Of a stretch of DNA of 64,000 nt, positions 35,996 through 44,510 are shown piece by piece. This stretch comes from an uncultured Bryobacteraceae bacterium (GTDB taxonomy: Bacteria; Acidobacteriota; Terriglobia; Bryobacterales; Bryobacteraceae): positions 42,481 through 106,480 of the forward strand of contig CALJAM010000014.1 of NCBI GenBank assembly GCA_938027685.1, in the 5' to 3' direction. Positions within the stretch are counted from its first letter, which is position 1, and each line of letters starts with the position of its first letter. A model generated the notes under the pieces. It did no database searches. It was given only the letters and a program-made list of their open reading frames with translations, and was not told the origin of the DNA. A program made the position numbers and the translations under genes.

Positions 35996-38076
35996 ACCCG
36001 CCTCCACATCTGTCGATAAGCCTCCTCCAGATCCCGCACGAACTCCTCCCCTCGCAACAGCCGCGAGGCTTCTAGACGCGCGCGCATCCCCGCCCGCAGC
36101 GCCTCCAGCCCCCGGATGTCCCCCGCGAGCGAAATCGCACTCTCGACGTAGCCGCTTTCCGACGTGACGGCCAGCTCCTGCAAGCCCACGGCCCGCAGAA
36201 TGCTCAATCCGGTGCGCGATACGTGCGCCCGCCCCACCAGCGTGACCACGGGCACGCCCATCCACAACGCTTCGCACGTCGTCGTCGTGCCCGCGTAGGG
36301 AAAGCTATCCAGCGCTATGTCCACCTCGGCGTAACAGCCCAAGTGATCCCGCAGCCCCGCGACGTGACCGCGCATCTCAACGCGCTCCAGCGGCACGCCC
36401 GCCTCCGCCAGCAGCCGCGCCAGCCGTTCCCGCGCACCCGCATCGCTCAGCGCCGCCGACTTCACAAGCAGCCGGGCGCCGGCGGCACGCCCCAGGATCG
36501 CCGCCCAGCACGCCGCCACTCGCAGGTTGATCTTGGCCAGGTTGTGGAATGCCCCGAAGGTGACGAAGCCGCGCCGCGCTGCGGGCAGCGGCGCGACCTC
36601 GGGCGCTTCCGCCGGCGGCCGGTAACACAGGAAGGGCGCCGGGACCCTCACCAGCTCTTCCGTGTAGAATCGCTCGGCCTCCCCCGGCGGATCCGCGGCT
36701 TCGTCCGTGAGGCGGTAATCCACGGTCTCGAGGCCCGTCGTGTCGGGGTACCCCAGCCAACTCACCACCACCGGAGCCGCCTTCCGCGCCACGACGCCCA
36801 TCCGCCCGTTCGCCGTGTGACCCGCTAGATCGACCAGGATGTCGATGCCGTCGGCCCGGATCCGTTCGGCCGCGGTCTCGTCGGCAAGCTCGTGGATCTC
36901 CACCCACTCGTCCGCCAGCGCCCTCAGCCGCGCCGTGGTCGCGTCGCCGCAAACCACGTTCGAGTAACACACCACGCGGAAACGACTGCGGTCGTGAAAG
37001 GCCAACACCGGCTCAATGAAAAACGCCACCGCGTGCGCCCGGAAATCAGGCGACAGATACCCGACTCGCAACGGCCGCTCCGGATCGGTCTCGCGCGGCC
37101 CCACCTCCATCCGCGGCGGCGCGTGCCGCGCCGCCCAGCGCCGGTGCTCCGCGTAGATCTCTTCGCGGTCTAGCGCCGGAGCGTAATGCAGGGCTAGCAG
37201 CAGGTTCGAATGCGCCGACGCAAAGCCCGGCTCGAGCTCGAGCGCCCGCCGATAGCAGCAGATGGCCTCCTCCACCGCCCCCTGCTTTTCCAACGCGTGT
37301 GCCAGGTTGTTCCAGGCGATCGCGTAGTCGGGCCGGACCCCCAGCGCACGCCGGTAAGCCCGCGCGGCATCACCCAGTCGCCCCTGACGAACCCGCACGT
37401 TGCCCAGATTGTTCCACGCCGCCGCAAAAGTCGGACTGAGCCCCAGCGCGGCTTCGTAGCAGGCCACGGCCGCCTCCAGCTCCCCGAAGGCTTCGAGCCC
37501 CAGCCCCAGCGCATTGTGCGCCTCGGGCATCTCGGGCTTGAGAGCCAGCGCCCGTCGGGCGTACTCGGCCGCCTCCCCGTAACGCCTCAGGGCCGCCGAC
37601 AGGCACGCCGTCAGCGCCAGCGCCTCCGCCCAGTCCGGCCGCAGCTCCACGGCCGCAAGACAGGCGCGGGCCGCCTCCTCAGTCCGGCCCGTTTGGTTCA
37701 GGCTCTGCGCGAGGTTGAAATACGCCTCAGCAAAGCCGGGATCCAGTTCGATCGCGCGCGAAAAGCAGGACAGCGCCTCCTCGAGCCTGCCCTGCGAGCG
37801 CAAAGCACAGCCCAAATCGTTGTGCGCCTCAGCGAACCCGGGCCTCAAAGCGATGGCTCGGCGCAAAGGCCCCTCAGCCTCCTTGAACCGGCCCCGTCGC
37901 ACCTGAACGCAGCCCAGATTCCGCCAGGCCTCCGCCACCGCAGGATTCCGCCTCACCGCCAGCTCGAAGCACGCCGCCGCACGGTCCAGCACCCCCTTGG
38001 CCGCCCACGCTACGCCCTCTTGGAACGCAACCGCCCAGGGCAGCCCGGGCGGCGCGCTCTCACCCCGGCCACGCAC
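35977..38076 (-). CDS. TPR-GT41 (OGT/SPINDLY-like) glycosyltransferase, copy 1
   Basis: A 699-residue protein with about eight tetratricopeptide repeats (about 15-290) and a GT41 domain (about 325-690). The key positions are conserved: the His in YLSPDFRAHAVAFF, GHTANGR, WLGYPDTTGLETVDY, the Lys in FGAFHNLAKINLR and the Asp in ALDSFPYAGTTTTCE. It is a diverged paralogue of the downstream gene, with a longer TPR superhelix. TPRs in this family select the protein substrate. It overlaps its neighbours by 17 and 19 bases. Established analogues that modify flagellin are Listeria GmaR and Caulobacter FlmG; the role here is inferred from context. Confidence 0.9.
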   Translation of the reverse strand: MRGRGESAPPGLPWAVAFQEGVAWAAKGVLDRAAACFELAVRRNPAVAEAWRNLGCVQVRRGRFKEAEGPLRRAIALRPGFAEAHNDLGCALRSQGRLEEALSCFSRAIELDPGFAEAYFNLAQSLNQTGRTEEAARACLAAVELRPDWAEALALTACLSAALRRYGEAAEYARRALALKPEMPEAHNALGLGLEAFGELEAAVACYEAALGLSPTFAAAWNNLGNVRVRQGRLGDAARAYRRALGVRPDYAIAWNNLAHALEKQGAVEEAICCYRRALELEPGFASAHSNLLLALHYAPALDREEIYAEHRRWAARHAPPRMEVGPRETDPERPLRVGYLSPDFRAHAVAFFIEPVLAFHDRSRFRVVCYSNVVCGDATTARLRALADEWVEIHELADETAAERIRADGIDILVDLAGHTANGRMGVVARKAAPVVVSWLGYPDTTGLETVDYRLTDEAADPPGEAERFYTEELVRVPAPFLCYRPPAEAPEVAPLPAARRGFVTFGAFHNLAKINLRVAACWAAILGRAAGARLLVKSAALSDAGARERLARLLAEAGVPLERVEMRGHVAGLRDHLGCYAEVDIALDSFPYAGTTTTCEALWMGVPVVTLVGRAHVSRTGLSILRAVGLQELAVTSESGYVESAISLAGDIRGLEALRAGMRARLEASRLLRGEEFVRDLEEAYRQMWRRVCARGG

Positions 38077-39991
38077 GCAACGCCTCCGCGACGCGCGCGA
38101 TCACCTCCCGCCAGTCGCCGGGACGGCGCTGGCGAAATAGTCGCATGGTCGGATACCACGGCGTATCCTCGCGCTCCAGCATCCAACGCCAATCCGGACA
38201 AAAGCTGAGAAGCAGCCAGACGCGGCGGCCCAACGCCCCGGCGAGGTGAGCCGCCATGGTGTCCACAGAAATCACCAGATCCAGGTTCAGGATCGCGGCC
38301 GCCGTGTCCAGCACCGTTCCCGTCTCCTCCTCCAGCTCCTCCAACTCCAGACCCGGGATCCGCGCGCGCCAACCGCGCTGAAGGCTGAAAAATCGCACGT
38401 CTCCCAATCCGCCCAGCGCCGCCAGCAGCTCCGGCGGCACCGACCGCCGACGATCCTGCGGATGCCGGGGATTGCCCGCCCACACCAGGCCCACCTTCAG
38501 GCTGCCCCCGCCGCCCAGCCTTTGCCTCCAGCGCTCGACGTGAGCGCTTGCCACCTCGAGATACGGAACCGCCGCGGGTATGGTCTCCGCCGTTGTGCCC
38601 AGCAAGTGAGGGAGACTCAGCAACGACGCATGCAGCTCGGCCCGCTCCTGCGGCTCGGCCGTCCACCGCGCCGCCGCCAGCGGTCGCAGGCGCGGCTGAC
38701 AGTTGAACTTCACGCGCCCGCCCCGCTGCTCGACCAACGGCAGATAGCGCATGAACTGGATGGTGTCGCCCAGACCCTGTTCGGCATGGATCAGGATGGT
38801 GCGGCCCTCGAGCGGCTCACCCCGCCAGCGCGGCTCGCGCTGCGCCGCCGTACCGAAGTCCTTGCGGCGAAAGCGCCACTCGTACTCGGCAAAACCCCGC
38901 ACGAAATCCCCGCGCCGCAGCCAGGCCATCGCCCGGTTCGTCCGCGCCTCGGCAAAATCGGGCTTGCGCCGCACCGCCTGCTCGAAGCACTCCAGCGCCT
39001 CCTCCCAGCGGCCCAACTGCTCGAGCGCGAAGCCGCGCTTGTTCCAGAACTCCGCCGAGTCGGGCCGAAGCCTCAAAGCCGCCTCGTAGCAGGCCAGCGC
39101 CTCCTCGTCTCGTGCCCGCCACGCCAAAACGTCACCCATGTTGGCATGCGCCTCGGGCAGGGCTGGATTCAGCCGCAGAGCCTGCTGGCACGGCACGGCG
39201 GCCTCCCCGAAACGCCTCTGCTCGATCAGCGCTGCAGCCAGGTTGGCGTGCGCTTCCGCCAACTGCGGCTTCAAGCGAATCGCCCGCCTCGCCGCCTCTT
39301 CGGCTTCCTTGAATCGCCTCTCGGCCAGCAGCACCGCGCTCAGGTTGGCGTGCGCCTCGGCAAGCTGCGGATTGCATTCGAGCGACCGCCGACAGGCCCG
39401 CTCGGCTTCCTCCGTGCAATCCGTCTCGCGCAGCACGCTCGAGAGATTCAACCACGCCTCGGCGTAATCCGGACGCAACTGTAAGGCTCGCTCGAAGGCC
39501 TTGCGCGCCTGCTCCAACCGACCCGCCGCGCGCAGCGCGTTGCCGTAGTTGTTGTAGGCCTCGGCTCGGTCCGGCGCCAGCCGCAGCGCCGTTTCGTGGT
39601 GTTCGAGCGCGGTCGCCAATTCGCCCAACTGCTGGAGCACGCTGCCCAAATTGCTGTGCGCCTCGGCGTACCCGGAATCCAATTCGAGCGCCCGACGGTA
39701 GCACGCGCACGCCTGCTCGAGTCGTCCCAGCGCGATCAACACCGTGCCCAGGTTGTTGTGAAACATCGGCGCCGCCGGACACGCCCTCACCGCACGTCCG
39801 ATCCACTCCACCGCCCGCTCGAAATCGCCCCGCTGATAAAACAGCATGCCCTTCAGATGCAAAGCGTCCGGGTTCTCGGGTTCGCAGGCCAGGACCTCCT
39901 CGTAAATCCGCGCCGCCTCCTCGAGCCTGCCCGCACGCTGGTGCTCCAGACCTGCGCTCAGCAGCTCGAGCGCACTTTTCAGCGTCGCCAT
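38060..39991 (-). CDS. TPR protein fused to a GT9-like glycosyltransferase domain, copy 2
   Basis: A 643-residue protein with about eleven tandem TPRs (about 1-370), each with the usual A-x-x-N-L-G-like core, and a C-terminal domain (about 400-640) related to heptosyltransferase/GT9 folds. That domain has ILIHAEQGLGDTIQFMRYL, VGLVWAGNPRHPQDRRRS and LDLVISVDTMAAHLAGALG, the last being the D-T-x-x-x-H-L-A acceptor/nucleotide site. Proteins of this architecture are often annotated as TPR glycosyltransferases, but the sugar and target are mostly unknown. The ATG at 39991 overlaps the preceding gene by 13 bases. Confidence 0.85.
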   Translation of the reverse strand: MATLKSALELLSAGLEHQRAGRLEEAARIYEEVLACEPENPDALHLKGMLFYQRGDFERAVEWIGRAVRACPAAPMFHNNLGTVLIALGRLEQACACYRRALELDSGYAEAHSNLGSVLQQLGELATALEHHETALRLAPDRAEAYNNYGNALRAAGRLEQARKAFERALQLRPDYAEAWLNLSSVLRETDCTEEAERACRRSLECNPQLAEAHANLSAVLLAERRFKEAEEAARRAIRLKPQLAEAHANLAAALIEQRRFGEAAVPCQQALRLNPALPEAHANMGDVLAWRARDEEALACYEAALRLRPDSAEFWNKRGFALEQLGRWEEALECFEQAVRRKPDFAEARTNRAMAWLRRGDFVRGFAEYEWRFRRKDFGTAAQREPRWRGEPLEGRTILIHAEQGLGDTIQFMRYLPLVEQRGGRVKFNCQPRLRPLAAARWTAEPQERAELHASLLSLPHLLGTTAETIPAAVPYLEVASAHVERWRQRLGGGGSLKVGLVWAGNPRHPQDRRRSVPPELLAALGGLGDVRFFSLQRGWRARIPGLELEELEEETGTVLDTAAAILNLDLVISVDTMAAHLAGALGRRVWLLLSFCPDWRWMLEREDTPWYPTMRLFRQRRPGDWREVIARVAEALRAWPG

Positions 39992-41433
39992 GGCGCCTCC
40001 CGCACGCGGGCTCGCAGTTCGTTCGCCACCCTCTCGATCACCGCCGACCAGGCGCCGCGCGCAGGCTGCCGGAACAACCGCATCGTCGGGTACCACGGGC
40101 TGTCATCGCGCCCCAGCATCCAGCGCCAGTCGGGAGCAAACGGCAGTAAGACCCACACCGGACGCCCCAAAGCGCCCGCCAGGTGCGCATGCATGGTGTC
40201 CACCGTGATCACCAGATCCAGCCGCTCGATGACCGCAGCCAGCCAGGGCAGATCGTTCCAGGGATCCGGAAGCCGTACCAACCGCAGACCCCCCGGCGGC
40301 TTCTCCGCCTGCTCGGCCCGCGGGCCCTTCTGCAGGCTCAGCAAAACGACCCCTTCCACGCCGCCCAGCGGCCCCAGCGCCGCCAGATCGAGCGAACGGC
40401 GCCTATCGTTGGCATGGGCCGGGTTCCCAGCCCACGCCAGCCCCACCCTCAGCGCGGCTTCCTCCGGCAACGGCGGCTCGGCGCTTGCCGGCCCCCGCAG
40501 GTACGGCGTGCGTGCCGGAATCGTCTCGAGAGTCGTGTCGACAATGCGCGCCAAACTCAGCAGGGGCGCGTGAAGATCGAACTCCGGCAGTGGGTCGCAC
40601 GCCGCCACCGCCTGCTCCACACCTTCGACCGTCGCCGCCAACTCGACCAGGCCGCGCTGACACTCCACAATGACGCGTCCGCCCCGCGCCGCCACCAGCG
40701 GCGCGTAGCGCAGGAACTGGATCGTGTCTCCCAGGCCTTGCTCGGCGTGGAGAAGAATCCTGCGACCCTCGAGCGGCGCCCCGTCCCAGAGCGGCTGCGA
40801 GAAGGCGCGCCGCCGCCCCGACTCCAGGCGCCAGCGCCACTCGTACTCGGCGAAGCCGCGCCTCAAATCGCCCCTCAGCAAAAGCGCCAACGCTCGCACC
40901 GCGTGCCCCTGCGCGTTTTCCGGTTCCAGCCGTAGCGCTTCGGCAATGCAGGCCAACCCCTCCTCCAGCAGACCCTCTTCCACCAGCGCGCGCCCCAGAT
41001 TGACGTACACGGAGGCATCCTCCGGACGCAGCCTCTGCGCCTCGAGATAGCAGGAGAGCGCCTCCGCAAAACGATCCAGCTTGTTCAAGGCGTTGCCCCG
41101 GTTCACCAGCGCTTCGAAGTAATCCGGCGCCAGCCGCAGCGCCTCCTCGTAACAGAGCAGGCTCTCCTCCAGCCTGCCCAGATCCTGCATCACGTTGCCC
41201 AGGTTGTTGTGGTAGGCCGGCGCCTGCGGATTCTGCTCGATGGCGCGCGCGATCAAAACCGCGGCCGCCTGGGCGTTTCCGGTTTGGGCCCGTAGCACGC
41301 CCAGCAAGTGCAACGCGTCCGGGTGTTCGGGGTGCGAGGCCAGCACCTCGCCGTAGATCCGCTCGGCTTCCGCCCAGCGACCCTCCTGATGGTGTTCGAG
41401 CGCCAGCTCAAGCGCCCGGACCGGGCTCTCCAT
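39979..41433 (-). CDS. TPR protein fused to a GT9-like glycosyltransferase domain, copy 1
   Basis: A 484-residue shorter paralogue of the downstream gene. It has about five TPRs (about 1-190) and the same C-terminal GT9-like domain (about 215-480): ILLHAEQGLGDTIQFLRYA, VGLAWAGNPAHANDRRRS, LDLVITVDTMHAHLAGALG and WRWMLGRDDSPWYPTMRLFR. The near identity of key segments between the two suggests a recent duplication with TPR expansion in copy 2. It starts 26 bases inside the csrA 3' end, so it is coupled to the flagellin regulators. Confidence 0.87.
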   Translation of the reverse strand: MESPVRALELALEHHQEGRWAEAERIYGEVLASHPEHPDALHLLGVLRAQTGNAQAAAVLIARAIEQNPQAPAYHNNLGNVMQDLGRLEESLLCYEEALRLAPDYFEALVNRGNALNKLDRFAEALSCYLEAQRLRPEDASVYVNLGRALVEEGLLEEGLACIAEALRLEPENAQGHAVRALALLLRGDLRRGFAEYEWRWRLESGRRRAFSQPLWDGAPLEGRRILLHAEQGLGDTIQFLRYAPLVAARGGRVIVECQRGLVELAATVEGVEQAVAACDPLPEFDLHAPLLSLARIVDTTLETIPARTPYLRGPASAEPPLPEEAALRVGLAWAGNPAHANDRRRSLDLAALGPLGGVEGVVLLSLQKGPRAEQAEKPPGGLRLVRLPDPWNDLPWLAAVIERLDLVITVDTMHAHLAGALGRPVWVLLPFAPDWRWMLGRDDSPWYPTMRLFRQPARGAWSAVIERVANELRARVREAPWRR

Positions 41434-41719
41434 CGCTCTCTACCCCACTCTGCTGCCGCGGGCTTCCGACCCCTTGCCGACCTCCTCCCGCTCGCGCCTT
41501 CAGCTTCCGGGCCAGCTCCTCTGCCTTCTCCGGCGTCACTCCTCCTGCCGCCTCCAGGTTCAACTGTCGTGTGAGCCTCACCTCGGCACGCACAACCGGA
41601 ACCTCGCGCGGCGCCACCACCCCGAGCTTCACCCGGCCCTGCTGAATCTCGAGGACATGCACCTCGACTTGCTCCCCAATCAGAATGGCCTGCCCCGCTC
41701 TGCGCCGCACGATGAGCAT
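41408..41719 (-). CDS. csrA: Carbon storage regulator, flagellin-type, with long C-terminal tail
   Basis: A small RNA-binding protein that represses translation by binding GGA motifs at Shine-Dalgarno sites. The core MLIVRRRAGQAILIGEQVEV and VKLGVVAPREVPVVRAEV is canonical; the RNA-contact residues near the N-terminal strand and in the VPVVRAEV region are kept. At 103 residues it is longer than the usual 60-75: about 40 extra residues, the last 30 Gly/Ser/Glu-rich and probably disordered. It starts 40 bases inside the fliW 3' end. The fliW-csrA order is the conserved flagellin-homeostasis pair, in which free FliW sequesters CsrA. Confidence 0.95.
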   Translation of the reverse strand: MLIVRRRAGQAILIGEQVEVHVLEIQQGRVKLGVVAPREVPVVRAEVRLTRQLNLEAAGGVTPEKAEELARKLKARAGGGRQGVGSPRQQSGVESDGEPGPGA

Positions 41720-42174
41720 GTGGGTTCCTCCTCGCCCGGCACCGGCAGCGGGTGACGGTACGAATAGCCCGAATCGCTCTGGATGGCCTGTACCGCACGG
41801 CGATTGGCCAGGTTGATCACCACCGGAGCCAGTAGGTTCGCCGTAGGCGCCTGTCCTTCGGCCACCGCCACGATCGCCAGGCAGAGCACCTCGCTCCCCA
41901 GTTCCGGCTGGCGGTCTTCTGGAAGCCCCAACAGGCGCAAGTCCTCCGGCGCCATCTGCAGCCGGTAGCCCGGCTCGATGCTTTGCACCGGTAGCGTGAT
42001 GAAACAAAGCTCGGCCCGCCTCAGGCTTTGCAGGAACACGATGGGACGCGTGTGGGGCAGCTCCAGCGCCAGGAATTCGCGTTCCTGTTCAAAGCCTGGC
42101 AAACCCGCCGGGAATTCACAAATTGCATCCCGCTCGTACTCGATCGTGCCGAAATGCCGCGTCTCAAAGCGCAT
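41680..42174 (-). CDS. fliW: Flagellar assembly factor FliW
   Basis: A 164-residue FliW. Typical features are TRHFGTIEYERDAICEFP near the N-terminus, LPGFEQEREFLAL, PVQSIEPGYRLQM and TANLLAPVVINLANRRAVQ. FliW binds either flagellin or CsrA; when flagellin is secreted, freed FliW inhibits CsrA and flagellin translation resumes (established in Bacillus subtilis). It is the first gene of the six-gene fliW-csrA-TPR-glycosyltransferase run and has a sigma-28-like promoter upstream. The C-terminal tail ends in a short Cys/Arg-rich segment (CSSCGAERGR) that overlaps csrA and is unusual. Confidence 0.95.
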   Translation of the reverse strand: MRFETRHFGTIEYERDAICEFPAGLPGFEQEREFLALELPHTRPIVFLQSLRRAELCFITLPVQSIEPGYRLQMAPEDLRLLGLPEDRQPELGSEVLCLAIVAVAEGQAPTANLLAPVVINLANRRAVQAIQSDSGYSYRHPLPVPGEEEPTCSSCGAERGRPF

Positions 42175-42247
42175 GCTGGCTTCTCTTTCTGGCCGCGCCG
42201 ATGGCTGCCTCCCTCACCGCTCATCCGCGCGTCGCGCCACATTCCTG

Positions 42248-42275
42248 CTATCGGCTGGCCGTCCGCCCGTCTTTA
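42248..42275 (-). promoter_or_regulatory. Sigma-28-like promoter of the fliW-csrA-glycosyltransferase operon
   Basis: On the minus strand TAAAGACG (42275-42268), 12 bases, then GCCGATAG (42255-42248). The TAAA core is perfect and the -10 matches at 7 of 8; the spacer is one base longer than the enterobacterial consensus. It lies about 75 bases upstream of the fliW ATG. Confidence 0.6.
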
Positions 42276-42325
42276 TGGAGCGCTGCCCGCGTCTGTGGCC
42301 CAGGAACCCCGCCCGGCCGCTGGGT

Positions 42326-42331
42326 TACAAT
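42326..42331 (+). promoter_or_regulatory. -10 element TACAAT for lutA
   Basis: TACAAT ends 9 bases before the lutA ATG, so the transcript would be nearly leaderless. No clear -35 is seen. Confidence 0.35.
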
Positions 42332-42340
42332 TTCTGCTTC

Positions 42341-43066
42341 ATGCCCGCGCGCGTTTCGCTCTTCGTCACCTGTCTGGTAGACCAGTTCTTTCCCCGTGTA
42401 GGCCTCGCCATGGCCGAGGTGCTCGAAAGACTCGGGTACCGAGTCGAATTTCCCGAAGCCCAAACCTGCTGCGGGCAGCCCGCCTTCAACACCGGCTACC
42501 GGGATGAGGCCCGCCGCGTGGCCCGCCACTGGCTTTCCGTCTTCGCCCACGCCGACTACATCGTCGTCCCTTCGGGCTCCTGCACCTCGATGATCACCCG
42601 CCATTACGAGGAACTGTTCCGCAAGGACCCGGAGGCGCTGGCCGAGGTCCGCCGCCTCAAGCCGCGCGTCTGGGAGTTCTCCCAGTTCCTGCTGGAGGTG
42701 GCCCGCGTCGACGACGTGGGCGCACGCCTGCCCGCCGTCGTGACCTACCACGACTCCTGCCACGCCCTGCGTGAGCTGGGCATCCGGGAGGGACCCCGCC
42801 GCCTGCTGGCCAGGGTCCGCGAGCTGCAGCTCCGCGAGATGCCCGCCGGCCAGGAGTGCTGCGGCTTCGGCGGCACTTTCTCCGTCAAATTTCCCCAAAT
42901 CTCCGCCGGCATGGTGCGCACCAAGATCGAAGCCATCCGCCAGACCGGCGCCGACTACGTCGTCTCCATCGACGTGAGCTGCCTGATGCAGATTCAGGGT
43001 GCGCTCAACCGCGCCGGCCTCCCCATCGGCGCCCTCCACCTGGCGGAAGTGCTGGCCCGGCAGTGA
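42341..43066 (+). CDS. lutA: Lactate utilisation protein A (CCG-domain Fe-S protein)
   Basis: A 241-residue protein with two cysteine-rich CCG domains, QTCCGQPAFNTG (about 42) and ECCGFGGTFS (about 171), each preceded by another conserved Cys (VTCLVDQFFP; YHDSCHALRELG). LutA works with LutB and LutC in the cytoplasm to oxidise L-lactate to pyruvate. The ATG at 42341 is chosen since the longer upstream frame overlaps fliW in antisense. First of four co-directional genes. Confidence 0.93.
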   Translation: MPARVSLFVTCLVDQFFPRVGLAMAEVLERLGYRVEFPEAQTCCGQPAFNTGYRDEARRVARHWLSVFAHADYIVVPSGSCTSMITRHYEELFRKDPEALAEVRRLKPRVWEFSQFLLEVARVDDVGARLPAVVTYHDSCHALRELGIREGPRRLLARVRELQLREMPAGQECCGFGGTFSVKFPQISAGMVRTKIEAIRQTGADYVVSIDVSCLMQIQGALNRAGLPIGALHLAEVLARQ

Positions 43067-43073
43067 GCCCCTT

Positions 43074-44510
43074 ATGACGAACCTGCCGCTTGAACGCATC
43101 CGCGAAACCCTCGAGAACGCACGCCTGCAAGAGGCCATCTACGCCGCTACCGGCCGGCTGATCGAGCACCGCCGTCAGGTCGTCGCGCCCGAAGTCCTGC
43201 CCGACTACGAGCAGCTGCGCGAGCAGGCCCGCCGCATCAAGGAGCACACGCTGGAAAATCTCGACGCCTACCTCGAACAGTTCGAGGCGCAGGTGCGCGC
43301 CCGCGGCGGCGAGGTCGTCTGGGCCCGGGACGGCGCCGAGGTCGCCGACTTCCTCATCCGGCTGGCGCGCCGCTCCGGCGCACGGCTGCTGGTCAAGTCC
43401 AAGTCCATGACCACCGAGGAAATCGGCCTGCGCGAGCGGCTCGAAGCCCACCACTTCGAAGTCGTCGAGACCGACCTCGGCGAATACATCATTCAACTGG
43501 CCCATGAACGGCCCTATCACATCGTGGCCCCCGCCCTGCACAAAACCCGCTACGAGGTCGGCGAGATCTTCAGCCGAAAGCTGGGCGTGCCGCGCGAGGA
43601 CCAACCCGAACGCCAGACCCGCATCGCCCGCACCGTCCTGCGGCAGAAGTTCCTAGCCGCCGACATCGGCCTCACCGGCGCCAACTTCCTCGTCGCCGAC
43701 TCGGGCGCCGTCGTGCTGGTGGAGAACGAGGGCAACGCCCGACTGACCACCAGCGCACCGCGGATCCACGTAGCCGTGGCGGGCATCGAAAAACTGATAC
43801 CCCGTGCCCAGGACCTCGCCGTCTTCCTCAAGCTGCTGGGGCGCAGCGCCACCGGACAACCGCTCACCGTCTACACTTCGATCCTTTCCGGACCCCGACG
43901 CCCGGGGGAAGACGACGGACCCGAACAATTTTACGTCGTCTTGTTGGATAACGGCCGCACCCGCGTACTGGCCGACCGTGACAAGCGTCAGACTCTCTAC
44001 TGCATCCGCTGCGGAGCCTGCGCCAACCACTGCCCCGTCTACCGGCGCATCGGCGGGCACAACTACCCCTGGGTCTACTCCGGACCGATCGGAAAAATCG
44101 CCTCCCCACAGTTTCAGGGACTCATGCAGGACCCATGGCTGCCTTTCGCCTCCAGCCTTTGCGGCGCCTGCGCCGAGGTTTGTCCGGTCAAGATCGAAAT
44201 TCCCCGCTTGCTGCTCGAACTCCGCGCAGAAATCGTCAAGGCCCGCACGCGCGAGAGCCGGAATCGCTGGGAGCGCACCGCCTTTCGCATCTGGGCGTGG
44301 GTCATGACCCACCCGCGTCTGTACGAAATGCTGAGCCTGGCGGCGGGACTGCTCGCCTCCGAGGAAGCCGGACCAAGCTGGCTGCGGCGAGCCCCGGCAC
44401 TGCTCAACGCCGGCCCCTTGCGCGCCTGGCTCGATCACCGCGATCTGCCGCTCCCCGGCCGGAGTTTCCGCGCCCTGTGGCGGCAGCGAACGGCAAGAGT
44501 ACGCGAATGA
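43074..44510 (+). CDS. lutB: Lactate utilisation protein B (4Fe-4S)
   Basis: A 478-residue iron-sulfur protein of the LutB/YkgF family. The N-terminal LUD domain contains GLTGANFLVADSGAVVLVENEGN. Two ferredoxin-like 4Fe-4S motifs follow: CIRCGACANHCPVY (about 309-322) and CGACAEVCPVK (about 363-373). It begins 7 bases after lutA and overlaps lutC by four bases. A lactate permease is not in the window. Confidence 0.95.
   Translation: MTNLPLERIRETLENARLQEAIYAATGRLIEHRRQVVAPEVLPDYEQLREQARRIKEHTLENLDAYLEQFEAQVRARGGEVVWARDGAEVADFLIRLARRSGARLLVKSKSMTTEEIGLRERLEAHHFEVVETDLGEYIIQLAHERPYHIVAPALHKTRYEVGEIFSRKLGVPREDQPERQTRIARTVLRQKFLAADIGLTGANFLVADSGAVVLVENEGNARLTTSAPRIHVAVAGIEKLIPRAQDLAVFLKLLGRSATGQPLTVYTSILSGPRRPGEDDGPEQFYVVLLDNGRTRVLADRDKRQTLYCIRCGACANHCPVYRRIGGHNYPWVYSGPIGKIASPQFQGLMQDPWLPFASSLCGACAEVCPVKIEIPRLLLELRAEIVKARTRESRNRWERTAFRIWAWVMTHPRLYEMLSLAAGLLASEEAGPSWLRRAPALLNAGPLRAWLDHRDLPLPGRSFRALWRQRTARVRE

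Noticed and set aside
34190..41433. Long frames opposite and inside the TPR-glycosyltransferase genes
   Set aside because: They mirror the TPR repeats in other frames; only the minus-strand frames with TPR and GT motifs are coherent.
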